Source of the DNA: Tricholomella constricta
Lineage: Eukaryota > Basidiomycota > Agaricomycetes > Agaricales > Lyophyllaceae
DNA: 64,000 bases
Reading direction: 5' to 3'
Assembly: GCA_013368375.1 (NCBI GenBank)
Contig: JAACJP010000010.1
Coordinates: 496,001 to 560,000, forward strand
Part shown: piece after piece, positions 41,985-53,237 of the stretch
How positions within the stretch are numbered: the stretch's first letter is position 1
How the letters are laid out: each line of letters opens with the position of its first letter
Translations under genes and position numbers: made by a program
Notes under the pieces: model-generated
The model's database searches: none
Told to the model about the DNA's origin: nothing
The model's input: the letters and a program-made list of their open reading frames with translations, nothing else

Positions 41985-43040
41985 ACCACCAAACCACCAC
42001 CACCATCACGCCACGACAACGGCGACGACGATGAACCACCACCACCTACGACAACGACGACAGCGATGACAACAACGACAACGACAATAATGACAACAAC
42101 GACAGCAGTAGGAGAGGGCCGGATAAGGGCAGACCCCAGCTGGGGGAGAGCCACTAGGTGTGTCGACTGCGCCCACCACCACGTACACTGACTACCATCT
42201 GCCACCAGCTGCCGCGCCAACATGGCCATGGCCACGACAACGACGACAAAGGCACCACCACCACCAAACCACTACCACCACACTACTACACTACCACACC
42301 ACCACCACACCACCACCACACCACCACCAAACTACCACCACCACAACGACGGCCACCTCACCAACACAACAACAACACTATGACGATGGCGATGGCACAA
42401 CGGTCACGACGACGGCGACGACCCTACCGACAGCTACCACAACACCAGCACCACCACGATGACAACGACAATGATGACGACCCCTCCAGCATCACACCAC
42501 CACCACCACGACAGCCACGATGGCCACCACACCACCACCACCATGACGGCTGCGATAACAACAACAACAACACCACCTACGACCACCACACCACCACTAC
42601 CACGACAACTGCAATGACAACGACGACGACCCCACCACCAGTGGCCACCATACCACCACCATCACCAGCACACCACCACCACCCGCACACCACCACCACG
42701 ATGACGGCGACAGCACAACGACGATGACAGCACAACGACGACAACGGCACAACCATACCACCAAACCACCACCACTAAATCACCACCACCACACCACTGC
42801 TACGACAGCCAGCACACCACCAGCACAACACCACCACTACCACGACGGCCGCGACGACAATGACGATCCCACCACTAGCACACCACCTCACGACGACGAT
42901 GATGACCCCACCAGCATCACACCACCACCACCACTACCACGACGGCCACGACAATGACGACGACCCCACCACCAGCACACCACCTCACCACAACGACGAC
43001 GACGACCACCCCACCACCACACCACCTCACCACCATCATT
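41985..43040. repeat. CCA/ACG trinucleotide low-complexity tract (~1 kb)
   Basis: Almost wholly CAC/CCA units mixed with GACGAC, ATGACG and ACAACG units; the plus strand is mostly C and A. Open frames here (His/Thr/Pro-rich) are composition artefacts. It is interrupted at 42110-42170 by non-repeat sequence. Confidence 0.85.
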
Positions 43041-43169
43041 TCTTTATCTCTTTTATTTAAATTTGTTGTTTTATTTTTATAGAATAGAAAATACATTTCA
43101 TTGATATATCATTGTTCTTGAATGCAATGCCCACAGAGGGTGGATGACAGTGACTTTGGTAGAGTGTTC

Positions 43170-43370
43170 CCAAGTCCAGGTTTGCGGAGTCCATGCGAAC
43201 TCCACAGGGATTCCTCTTCATATTGTAAGGGACTTGTAAATCTTTTTTGGACTTCGATGTTCCTCATGGAGTCTATGGATTCCACAGGGATTCCGCGGAC
43301 TCCATGGACTCCATGAGGAACACCAGGGGGAGTGTAAAGTACTGATTGGGTACTCCAATGCGAGTCCAGG
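43170..43370. repeat. Palindrome-rich repeat, right arm
   Basis: GGATTCCACAGGGATTCCGCGG, then ACTCCATGGACTCCATGAGG and CCAGGGGGAGTGTAAAGT. This is the inverse counterpart of 41525-41800. Confidence 0.6.
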
Positions 43371-44030
43371 ACGGCTGTAGTGGTGTTAAGCAGTGTCCAT
43401 AGTTCATCCATCGCTTCTTGGAGATGCCAATCGCGCATTGCACTGTCATCAATCTGCCCTGTCACTCTCACAACTTGGTCTCACCGCGGGGGGAAGCTGA
43501 AAACATTGGAGATTTTATTTTGAATATATTTTAATAATGGGTCTAATATCAAATAAATTCAACATATATCCGAAATTTCAAATTATATCCGACGCTTATA
43601 TGAGCTTATGCCCGCAGTGTCTGGCCCAACAAGTTGGATGTGTTGCATGAAGGGTTTGGATTTGAGTTAGTTGTCATCTTCAGTTGAGGTTAATTGTAAT
43701 AACAGCTCATTTATTGGGGCATCGTAGGCAAGAATGTTTGATGTATATTGGTGTGTGCATTTATCTAAGCTAAAAACGTCCCAGGCGGAAGGTCCATCTG
43801 TGGAGGAGGGGTCTTGGGTCTCACTCAACTCTGCCGTGCGCTCCGTGTCTGAGGTTATGGGTGTTGGAGATTCATGTACCTCTATGAACGAACCTCCAGG
43901 CCATTTTTCGACTCCTCGTAATAGTAGTCGTCATCGAACTTGAGCGACGCGGCATCATATATCGAGGCATCGTAAGCCACAGGGGCTTCCTCGCTACCAC
44001 TGATCAGTGCGATGACAGTGTCCATCAGCT
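43371..44030. other. No recognisable gene
   Basis: AT-richer DNA with short open frames. A minus-strand stretch at 43385-43471 (GQIDDSAMRDWHLQEAMDELW) looks protein-like but is too short to assign. Confidence 0.4.
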
Positions 44031-44160
44031 TTTTTTTTGTTTGTTTTGAAATCTATATTTATACCCCGGCGCCCAGTTGCAGTCCGGCTGGTGTGTAGTA
44101 CATGATATATCTACAGTGACAGTAATGGTGTTGCATATAATGTGTGCATCTCAATATGCA
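44031..44160 (-). mobile_element. Old LINE 3' tail fragment
   Basis: TTTTTTTTTGTTTGTTTTGAAATC..., then the reverse complement of the LINE 3'UTR down to CATCTCAATATGCA, with several substitutions. About 130 bp, degenerate, no clear TSD. Confidence 0.8.
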
Positions 44161-44269
44161 AAAAAAAAATCACTGCTTTGATGGCCCCTCCCCATCAGCA
44201 TCATCCGCGGCCTTGCGCTTCAGCCCTTGAGGATCTTCCTCCTTCTGATCCTCATCCTCTAGGGGACGA

Positions 44270-44430
44270 GTGGGGCTCCAATCTGGGGTGCGCGGGGTTT
44301 TGGGCCATGAAGTTTCAGGCCCGGGGTTTGAGGGGGCAGGGTCAGGGCAGGCGGGGTCTGGGCGGGTGGGTTTTGGGGGGGTGGGGTTTGTGGTGGCAGG
44401 TTCTGGGGTGGGGTTGGTGTTAGGACCTTT
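44270..44430. repeat. G-rich low-complexity tract
   Basis: Repeated GGGGT/GGGTTTTGGGG units on the plus strand. A Pro/Thr-rich open frame on the minus strand (44170-44517) overlaps it and is probably not a gene, though its ends (LKRKAADDADGEGPSKQ) are less repetitive. Confidence 0.6.
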
Positions 44431-44529
44431 GTAAGCACACTGGTTACGGAGGTATTCTGGGACCACCGAGGTGGACAGGCCTGATAGGTTGGCTTCCCAT
44501 TGTAAGTTCTTATTCAAGCTGCTATCTGC

Positions 44530-46878
44530 ATGTTAGCTGATGATGTATATTGGCTTAAGGTTGACGAAGACGAAGAACATAAGGGGAAGACCGACTTCGT
44601 CGATTTTAAACGCGTCGTCTGGCACGAGTCCTTCCGCAAGTTAATGGAGACTGTTGCGCATTAAGATTGGAATTTGGGTCAAATGTGGTGACGACGTCCT
44701 GCGTCGTCTTTTCCCGATCATTTTGATCCTTTCCTCCAATTATGAAGAGCAGTTAGTTTTCGACCTTGTATTATGAGGTTATTCTTTTATTTACAACTTC
44801 GTGTATCCTCACAGATGTGTCATGGCACTAATTCGTGGCTCAGGAGGGCTCTGTCCCTGCCCAATCTGTCTCATACCGAAGGACAAGCTTGACGATCATG
44901 GTGACATATACCCTGAACGGACGTCAGCACGTGCGCAAGAGCTGTACACAAAAGCCGAGTCTGTATCCTCGATAGAAAAGCGCAAGGAGATCCTCAAAGA
45001 TGAAAGCTGGCGCTTCGTAAAGGTTAGTCTTACATGCAAGTAATTGTCGATCTCAGTGAATAAACATTCCGTAGAATGCCTTCTGGGATGTCAGTCTTTC
45101 TGATCCTTCGAAGGCCCTGTCATGGGATCGTATGCATAGCCATTTACACGGCCTTGGTGGGAAGCACCTTCTTCCCCAGCTACAGGAGTTCCTCGGACAG
45201 CATAGGGCCACGGGAAAGAAGGCGGACGACCAGTACTAATCATATCACCTCTCGCCGTAGAAACTGACTCATACTTTCTCGCAGGATGCAGGCTCTCCCT
45301 CGTTGGCCCAATCTCAACCACTTTAGTGCACTAACGGCTGTCTCTTTTACCGATGCAACAAAACTGGAGGATATACTGAAGGTAACGTGATGTGTCTCAC
45401 TTCTGTTTATATTACAGAAGACTAAAGGCGCCTATTGCCTAGATGACAATTTATGTATGTCATAACATATTAACAGAAACGGCATCTCCACTGGGATATC
45501 AACTCTTGAAATGTTTACGGAGTTATCTTGTCCTCGACGCACTTGCTTCTTTTGAGGTGCACACGGAATCGACCATCGAAGAAGGACAACGGGAACTTCG
45601 CCGTTTTACTCTTCTTATTCAGGTATCCTTAATTGATTCATTGTGTCGTCACCATACTTATGAACAATGAATAGGAATATGAAAAGGCATGTAGCGAGAG
45701 CGCTGACTCTGTTCCGAAGCCGAAAAACTGGAAATTCCCAAAAATGCACACACATTGGCATTTTTTCTTCCGGGATATTCTTGCGAAAGGTGTTGCACGA
45801 AACTATGATACCAAGCCAAACGAAAAAGCCCACGGACCACTGAAAAAGGCCTATTTGCAACTAACCAATTTCAAAAATGTTGAGCCGCAGGTCTGTAAAG
45901 TCTCAGTCGCTACAAAGTTTGCATGTTCTAACATCTATGACAATCAGATTCTTCGCGCAGAGCTTCGGCGCTACATTTTGACATCTATCCGCGATCATAT
46001 CAATGAACTCGATGACGCTTCAATCCAAAATAACGAAGAGGACTCCCAGGACGTGACAAGCAACGATGCCAGCAGTACTCAATTACGGGTTGGGGTTCCC
46101 AGCAACATTACCTTTAGCCATGTTGTGCTTGGTGCTCGTCAGGCTCCAGTGACTTTCGGGGACCTCGAAGGCTCCATCCATGCCAATAATCCTGCCTTCA
46201 CGCGTTTTCGCTCTAAATTTGTAGAGTATCTCAATGGCTTCCTAACCGACCACAACATTCCACGGCCAGGAAACAAATACCTCTGCCTTAGTTCCACAGC
46301 TTTAGTTCGTCTCAACATTTGTGCTATGTTGTTGCTTGACTTATGCCAATATACAGATCACGGAATATCGTTATGTGAAAGTCAACTACGAATCTAGTGT
46401 CACCTGGCGTACGGTAACTGACCGCCCTCGCTGTAGCCCGCTTTTTCACGGGAAACCACGCTACGACTGTGTAATGATCAATGCCGGTGACAACAAGATC
46501 AAATTCGGGCAACTTCTGTTTGTCTTCACATTTTCTCTCGAGGTTTCAGGCGCAGAGTACCCTTTTGCTTTGATCCATCCATACGATGCTCCAACTGGTG
46601 TGCTCAGACGGAAAGACAAGGACCTCGGCCTCGTACGTCTCCAAGCAAGGCCGCGATCTGACACCATTTTTATCCCCATCCGTTCTATCATCCGTGGAGC
46701 GTTCATTGTTCCCCAGTTTTCCGAGGACCCTCAAGAGTTCCACGTCATTGATGTCATTGATGCGGACATGTTCCTTCGCCTCCCTCAATCTTATCCATGG
46801 CTTAAACAGGTGCATTTTAACTTGATATTGTTTGGTTCCTTGCCCCGTACTGATTTCGCCATCCAGAATGCACCGTAG
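44530..46878 (+). pseudogene. Plavaka-like transposase-type gene, 3' part, multi-exon
   Basis: Exons I infer: 44530-44658 (MLADDVYWL..., frame lost near 44658), 44660-44751, 44815-45022, 45075-45232, 45285-45381, 45443-45622, 45675-45890, 45948-46304, 46357-46809 (or on to the stop at 46878). Every junction from 44751 on is GT-AG, with introns of 52-63 nt, and keeps frame. The protein has a CPCPICL cysteine motif, ALSWDRMHSHLHGLGGKH, ALPRWPNLNHF, FTDATKLEDILK, KFPKMHTHWHFF and NYDTKPNEKAHGPLKKAY. These features recall the large agaricomycete Plavaka/KDZ-type transposon proteins; the exact family is inference. The N-terminal half is missing and there is a frameshift at 44658, so it is probably a truncated relic. 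Whether it is a transposase or a domesticated gene cannot be told. Confidence 0.6.
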
Positions 46879-47167
46879 TATTGTCCGTTACATCATTTTC
46901 CTTATTCGAACTCAAACAAAAGCAAGCTCACGGCATTCAATACGCCTATCAACATGTGTCGGTACCACACTGCAATGTAAACTTATTTATGTGTTCTCGG
47001 GCTGATAGAACGTGCACGTTGCGTGCCATGATGTTGCGACGATTACGATTACTCTGGGCAGCGAGGTATTAACCTTTTGGCCTGCAGATTTAAATCTTGT
47101 ACCCCCTTGCTGTCCTCGTTACTCTTTCCTCCCCACTTTCAACCGGCCAACAACGAACACTCTCACG

Positions 47168-48929
47168 ATGGCTTCAGATGGAGAAGATTTCGACTTTTCG
47201 TCTATTGAATCTTCCTCATCTTCTGATACCGACAGCGAGAATAGCTCTGACCTTGAGGTTGTCAGCAGACCGCCGGTTGAATCTCTTGGGTCAATGCTCA
47301 CAAAGGAGGACTACGAAGCGGTATGTCATTTGTGATGATCCTCTGTACTTCGTCTTACGAGTTCCTGGATTTAGTTTATCAAGCAAGAACAAATGAAGAA
47401 CGACCGCCTTGTTGTCGCTTTGCGTGCAACCAAATCTGAGCTTGCCGATACCAAAGCAAAGCTACCACAAGATTGACGCCGCAAACGAACCAAGACAGCA
47501 GCTGCACCTCCATCCGAACTGGTGGGCCGCGAGGAAGAGATCAATACGCTGGGTCGAGCTTTTTTTTTATCTAACGAGATGTTTCTTTCGACAACTTTTA
47601 TCACCATTCTCCGTCAACCTAAACCAAGCACAACGTCCAAGGACAAAGACCGGTATCTCACCGATCGGACGAAAGACATTGGACTTTTGGCCGAATTATA
47701 TGAAGTCACACCTCCCGAACTTCAACCTTGGATTTCTCATACATTCTTCGGCAGCAATGTATGTTCCTTTTATGTTGTACAATGAGTTTATTGATAGCAG
47801 GATCTGTTAGTTTGACGACGCACATAGAAAGAAACGGAAAGCGACATTTCACGATTTGCGAAGAAAAATTTTGCCGGTCATCTTGACAAACATTAGCGAC
47901 GTCACCAACAAACTCGGCTCTTCGTATGATTGCTCTACAGTTCCCGAATTCCAGAAACTCCTCCGAGACCCAACCACTGGGAAGTATACCAAACTTCCAC
48001 CAGCGCTCTATCCAAATGGCAGAAAAGATCCGACACGGATGTTTATGGTTCCAGAACTTGCCCTTGTAAGTCAGATATTACCACGTTACTTCTCTATCCG
48101 ATGTGAAATTATTTGGCAGGCTCTGAAAGGAATTCTGTTCGGCCCAGCTTCACTCTCGAGGACGGACAGGTATGCCCGACCGAAGACAAATGGTGTACTT
48201 TATTCGATAACTGAAGTCGCGCCGGGGGCCATTGCAGCAGTCGCTGTTATGGTACGTGACGTGCCTGCTTATTCGTACATGAACTAATAAAACGGGGTCT
48301 TTACATATAGTATTCCTGTGCTATCTCACCCGATAGCGAACTCAAGAGCAGCGGCGGGGTCACAAAAATCGCCTATGACAAAAACTTCGACTATTACAAA
48401 TCATTGATTTACAAGAACATAGGCAAGCCATTTGGGACTGCATTGTTCGCCTTCTACAACCACCATGTGTTCTCCGGTAGTTCCACAACATTGTCCTCTG
48501 CTGCGGGAGTCGATGACGATGACAATGTGGCTGACGACGACTTGATTGAACAAATGAATCGTGTCGATCTTAGCGAGACCGAGCTTACCAATAATTTCGA
48601 AGGTTCATATATTTTTTCTGCTCCCTTACATGGCCACGTAGCTGACAATATGATCATTCTGGTTAGCCGTTGCGCCAGGGGCAGCTGAAGCTGCAGCTGA
48701 CTCTGCAGTGCGACTGCCGCAACCTGATGCTTCCTCTGCCGCTCTCTCGCACATCGAGTCTCACATTTCTGCACAGTCTGAATCCGCCAATTCTGCCCTT
48801 CAGAAGCCACGCAAGAAAAGTTCAAAAGCTGCAGGGAAGGGAAAGGGAAAATCACGACACAATGCACCGAGCGGCGAGGCAGCCGACGCTGTTGTAACTG
48901 GTGCGCGTAGGTCAACGCGCTCTAAATAA
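47168..48929 (+). CDS. Six-exon gene of an agaricomycete family of unknown function; one in-frame stop
   Basis: Exons 47168-47320, 47375-47758, 47811-48065, 48120-48251, 48311-48602, 48667-48929 join in frame through five GT-AG introns of 52-64 nt, giving 492 codons. The N-terminus is acidic and Ser-rich (MASDGEDFDFSS); then a coiled-coil-like stretch (FIKQEQMKNDRLVVALRATKSELADTK) and a basic patch (RRKRTK); a conserved middle (AELYEVTPPELQPWI, RKILPVILTNI, DPTRMFMVPELAL, LKGILFGPASL, VAPGAIAAVAVM); and a Ala/Lys-rich tail ending RSTRSK. I believe it belongs to the family Pfam calls DUF6698, which is common in agaricomycetes, but cannot check. TGA at 47474-47476 between coiled coil and basic patch would stop it at codon 100/101 or so; it may be a pseudogene, a sequence error or an unseen intron. 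Confidence 0.6.
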
Positions 48930-49103
48930 GCATAGAAACTTGTAGTACTGTAATTTGAACTTGTCTGAACTTGTGTCTCTGTCCGGCTTGCACTCTGTGC
49001 CTCTGTAGCGACAAGCATTGCTGTTAGCTAGGTACCATATGGTTGTAACTGGCAAAGTAACTGTATATATTGGACCGCCTCCCCTGCATAAATAATGGTA
49101 TTG

Positions 49104-49172
49104 TAGTGTAGTGGAAAGTATGCTCCGGAAACCTAGTAAGTCTCACTAATAGTAAAGTCGTAAGTTCAATCC
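49104..49172 (+). promoter_or_regulatory. tRNA-like A box/B box unit (degenerate)
   Basis: A box TAGTGTAGTGG (49104-49114) and B box GTTCAATCC (49164-49172) match consensus with tRNA-like spacing. The flanking arms do not pair, so no functional tRNA. Possibly the head of an old SINE; no tail or TSD was found. Confidence 0.5.
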
Positions 49173-49568
49173 TCGGTTCAAGTAATATATAATGTGCAGC
49201 GTCAATAAGTAGAATCATAAGGACTATCAATAATCAGTAAGTAAAAGTGTAAGTACAAGTCAATAAAAACGACCTTCGACACTAGGAAAGACAGTGAATA
49301 AGAAAATAAAGGCAACTACAAAAAATGTGAGCGGAAAGTCCCGATCAACACTTTTATTCCCCGGGCTGATCGGGTGGCGACTGGGTTTCAACTTGGTTGC
49401 GGCAGGGGTTGCGGCTTGGTTGCGGCCGTGTTGTAACTGGCGACTCTCCGGTTGATACCGGTTGAAACGGCAACTTGTAGTTGGCGTTGTTTATACCAGT
49501 TGCAACCTGTTTTGACCACTTAAGGAAATGTCCGACAAGGTGCCCTCAAGAAGCAGAGACCCACCACT

Positions 49569-50356
49569 ATGAAGAGCGGAGCAGCCCCCCACACCTACCT
49601 CCAGCTTCCCCAACCCATCGATGAAGCGTTCACTGTGTTCTGGGAAACTCAGGTGGTCATCTTGCGGTGCTCTCTGTGAGTGTATTTTGAGACCAGCAAT
49701 GATCCAAGGACTGACACTGCTCCAAAGAAACGATCTTGGAATATCAAAGACTTGGATGTGGCTGGTGGGCGCCAGGTATGTTTTCGACATCCATATCTTC
49801 TGTCCATCTCACATTTTATTCCATTGTAGAAGTTGTCCTCTCCCACTACCCTCAAATACCAGGTGATGAGCTCTAAGCCCTATCTATACGAGTACACTGC
49901 TGCCTTCCACGTGAGTTTTTGTCCCATGTTTCTGATCACATTTCTCACTTCATCAGAAGTTTGAGAAAGACCTAAAAATGTGGCAAGCAATGGATGCAGC
50001 GGTTAGAGCCCAATACCAAGATGGCCTTCCCTTGTATCTTTCCTGACCAGCTCAGAGTTCTGTCGTCCCCAATTCTGAAGGGCAATACATGGCCATGTCT
50101 GACCAAGAGGTCCTCGACTTGCTTGGGAACAAACACATCCTCATATATGACTGCCTACACCAGAACAAGCAGTTTGATGTGGTGGCTTTGGGTGAGCTTG
50201 GTTTGTTACGGAGGAAGTGTACTGTATATGGTAAGTTTGCTTGAGATCCATCTTTATTACATTTCTCTGAAATCTGGGGGCAGATTTATCTGCCCCGACC
50301 ACTTCTGATGGCGGAAATACTGCTCGAGCTAGTCTTGGACGATGTTGTGATTAACC
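49569..50356 (+). pseudogene. Decayed multi-exon gene of unknown family
   Basis: Exons 49569-49775, 49830-49910, 49957-50230 and 50284-50356 join in frame through GT-AG introns (47-54 nt). The product starts MKSGAAPHTYLQLPQP and continues AFTVFWETQVVILRCSL, RSWNIKDLDVAGGRQ, YLYEYTAAFHKFEKDLKMWQ, YMAMSDQEVLDLLGNKHILI. Two in-frame TGA codons (one after RCSL near 49674, one after LPLYLS near 50038) break it. I do not recognise the family. The open frame at 50308-50565 (LLELVLDDVVINLGHAHL...) may be its continuation after a further frameshift. Confidence 0.5.
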
Positions 50357-50616
50357 TTGGCCATGCTCACCTTGTATCCCAGGGACATGCCCTCCTCAGG
50401 TACAAAAGAGCGGTCTGGAACATAGGTATCAGAGGGGAGGCTGCTCATTGTACACCTGACAACCTTGAGCGTGCGGTCCAGCACTTGAAATGTTCAAGGG
50501 GTTCAACCGACCTTCTGAAACATTTGTTGGACAGGCCACTGGTACACAGTGGAGCGCAGGAATAGACCTACCCCAGGTTTGTGAAGCAAGTCCCATTCTA
50601 GGCTACTCTTGCTAAT

Positions 50617-50868
50617 TTGAGTCTGGTAAACCTTGAAATGGACGGCCTCACATATCAAGACCAACGATACATCCACATGCTCCTGTCATCCCTCTTTGAG
50701 GACAATCATTTGTCTCCTGCATCTTCCCTGCCCGGTTCCAGCAAGAAACCCACTCGTGCACATGAATTAGATCAAGATATAGACAATTACTTGGATCCAC
50801 TTCTCTCCCCTCCGCTCATTGCTGTTCCTGTAGATGCTCCCCCCGCTAAGAAATCTCGTCGCAAATAG
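50617..50868 (+). CDS. Small open frame, possible 3' exon of the preceding gene
   Basis: 83 codons from the frame start at 50617: MDGLTYQDQRYIHMLLSSLF, then Ser/Pro/Lys-rich, ending in a basic PPAKKSRRK that looks like a nuclear localisation signal. No domain is recognised. Its position 260 bp after the decayed gene on the same strand suggests that it is the gene's last exon, but no joining splice site was proved. Confidence 0.35.
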   Translation: MSLVNLEMDGLTYQDQRYIHMLLSSLFEDNHLSPASSLPGSSKKPTRAHELDQDIDNYLDPLLSPPLIAVPVDAPPAKKSRRK

Positions 50869-51933
50869 ATCTTTCCTTATTCCTGGTATATAACTAGCAC
50901 TGTTCAATAAATATGTTCTAGTTCTCGAATCTGATGCCCTGAAGGGGCTGAACTCAAGCTAACTACGAGGAACTTGTAAGGAAGGAGTAGTGGTAAGTGG
51001 ATGTAATAGGAGTGTAATGATGATGTAGTAGGATGGTGGGTGGGGATATAAAACTGATCGCGACAAAAGAATCTAACGTAAATATGAGTGCAGTGTGAGA
51101 CAACGAAGTGAGATAGGAAGGAGGGAGGCTTACCTGCGAGCGCAGTGTGAGATGACGATATGTCTCAGTGACCGCGCACGCAGGTATATAAATGATGAGG
51201 TATCAAAGAGAATCGTTTGTGAGATTAGATAAAGGAGAATGCAATAACAAAGGTAGAAAGGAAATTTTTTACTAAATTAACCCCGAGCAACCAGTTTCCC
51301 CCTTTCATGCTTGCCCAATTCAGCATTCAATAAATATGTTCTATATAGTCAAATCTCCAAACGTAAGAAGACGGGCATATAGACTCATCGGCGTTGCCTG
51401 ACTCATGTCAAGAAGCTATGAAATCGGTCAGTAGGCATTCTGTAAGTAAAATTGGAGGTCCAAGTGATGACATATCAACTGAAGAAGTTGATAGGTCTTC
51501 TGTATTAATGTAACAGCTCACCAACTGCTAGTCGCAACTAAAGCCTCATTGCATTGAAGCCTTGGCATCTCTGAAAGTTGCTCGTCAACAGTTCAGGACG
51601 ATGCTTGCTGCAGGTTGTCATGCTAGCATAGAGAACATATAAACGTCTTGTACTTCTAGGAATAATATCAAGCATCTTGGTACTGCATCATACCAGCACG
51701 AAAAATGTCGACATTTGCGAGCATTTACGATGATATTCATAATATATTAATTAACAAGTTGTGAGCGCTGATATTATATGTACTGTGATGTATGCTCATT
51801 ACCAACAATAAGAAAGCTATCGCTGCGTAGCGCCCTACTTATTCCTGTGATGCCTTCTTGCCCTATCCTTATAGTGTTCCGCAGCCTTGTTGGTACCTCT
51901 TTTTTCTGTGCTTGGCCCGGCCCCTCGTCGTCG
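50869..51933. other. No recognisable gene
   Basis: AT-rich with purine-rich stretches near 51000-51250 (GTGAGATAGGAAGGAGGGAGG) and two near-copies of GCGCAGTGTGAGATGACG/GTGCAGTGTGAGACAACG. There is a short open frame (51774-51962, minus) that overlaps the end of the MYND gene in another frame. Confidence 0.5.
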
Positions 51934-52761
51934 CTATCGTTCCTCGTATGCCTTGTCGTCATCCTTCATATGCGCCTCGAATAGCATCTGCACATTGTCA
52001 ATTGTGATCCTGGTCTGGCGGCCATCTCTGCTCCGCGCCTTCAGCTCATTCTTGAGAATCTGATTCAATGCGAAGGTGCTGCACGACACGGTGTCTTTGG
52101 CGTCCGGAAATCGTTCAACATTGTGGACGTTAATTAACAGTTGGAAAGCCCATAGTGTGTCACGGGACACGCTGAGATCATCATTTCTGTAATGTTCATT
52201 GACTTGCTTCTCCAAGGCGTCCAATTTTGCACCTAGTGATGTGAGGTATGGGTGTGTGCGGTCGATGATGTCGCACTTTAGAAATTTTAGCTCGTGATAG
52301 CTCGAAGCCGGCTTCCCAACGGTCTTGCTAGTAACCAGGACCCTCAGCACGCCTCGTGATGTGATGAGATGTTCGATGAGTCGCAGGAGGCTAGTGTTCA
52401 TGTGCGCCAGCACACTGTACATTCCCGCAAGGTTCCAGGCGTACTGATGGTCCCATCGAAGCAACATGTGTTCCATGGCCGTGCTGGATTCTCCCCGAAC
52501 ATTTTTGCAGACAGCGGCATGTGCTCTCCAGTTTTCTTGACAGTCCTTGTCCTACAGGAAACATGTGAGATGGTTAACACTCAGCAGGTCTAACACAACT
52601 GTCACTGACACAGTATCCCGTGGCTCGACAGTTGTTACACTACTGAGAGCATAATAAGAACTTGGAAGAAATACAAATGTTTATCATAGTTTGTTTTTTC
52701 ACTGACGATGCTCAGCTACCTTCAAGCTGAGACCATTAAATAGCAACATTAATTTATTCAT
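51934..52761 (-). CDS. MYND-type zinc-finger protein (about 229 aa)
   Basis: Minus-strand exons 52761-52720, 52640-52611 and 52551-51934 join in frame. The second junction (intron 52610-52552, GTCAGT...CTGTAG) assembles C-NN-C-RATGY-C-DKD-C-QENWRA-H-AAV-C, the last six ligands of a MYND finger, which no single frame shows. The finger is usually a protein-interaction module; no SET domain follows. The rest (MEHMLLRWDHQYAWNLAG, SVLAHMNTSLLRLIEHLI, TSLGAKLDALEKQVNEHY) looks helical and is unassigned. The first CxxC pair of the finger is missing, so either there is another upstream exon or the start (ATG 52761) is wrong; the first intron's GTAGCT donor is weak. The frame stays open after the TAG at 51934 for ~35 codons, so the end may also be premature. 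Confidence 0.58.
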
Positions 52762-52799
52762 ATTTCAGTACAATAGAAAAAAGAAAAGGGTGGACAAGA

Positions 52800-53237
52800 T
52801 TAATTTGCTAGGTGTAGATCAAGTTCCAGGGCAGGAGCTTTAGCGTAAATGGGTGTTTGAACAATAAAACAAGAGGAAAATACATGTCATTATTTTATAA
52901 TTTTATTTTAAATGTTATATTAATATTTTAATTTAGTTAATTTGTGTTAAAAATCAATATATTAAATTAATATAATAATAATATATAATCTTTATTTATT
53001 TATTTATCAACACAAAAATTACAAAATATAATATTTAATAAAATTAATATGTTAAATTTACTCTTTATCAATTAAGTGTTATCTTAAATTAAGAGCAAAT
53101 TTTTAATTTTTATATGTAATTATATAATATTAAAGTATAATAGACTATTACAATACACCAAGTTTTGCACAATGTTGTAAGACTTTGAATATGTGGTTCA
53201 GTAGTGATATGTTTCCATATTTCTATATATATATCCA
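52800..53237. repeat. Very AT-rich island
   Basis: About 52880-53160 is nearly all A/T, with TATTTATTTATTTAT and TTAATATAATAATAATATA runs. No open frame. It contrasts sharply with the ~50% GC around it. Confidence 0.7.

Noticed and set aside
42158..42957. His/Thr/Pro-rich open frames
   Set aside because: They are a product of the CCA/ACG low-complexity tract; frames exist in several phases and hold no domain.
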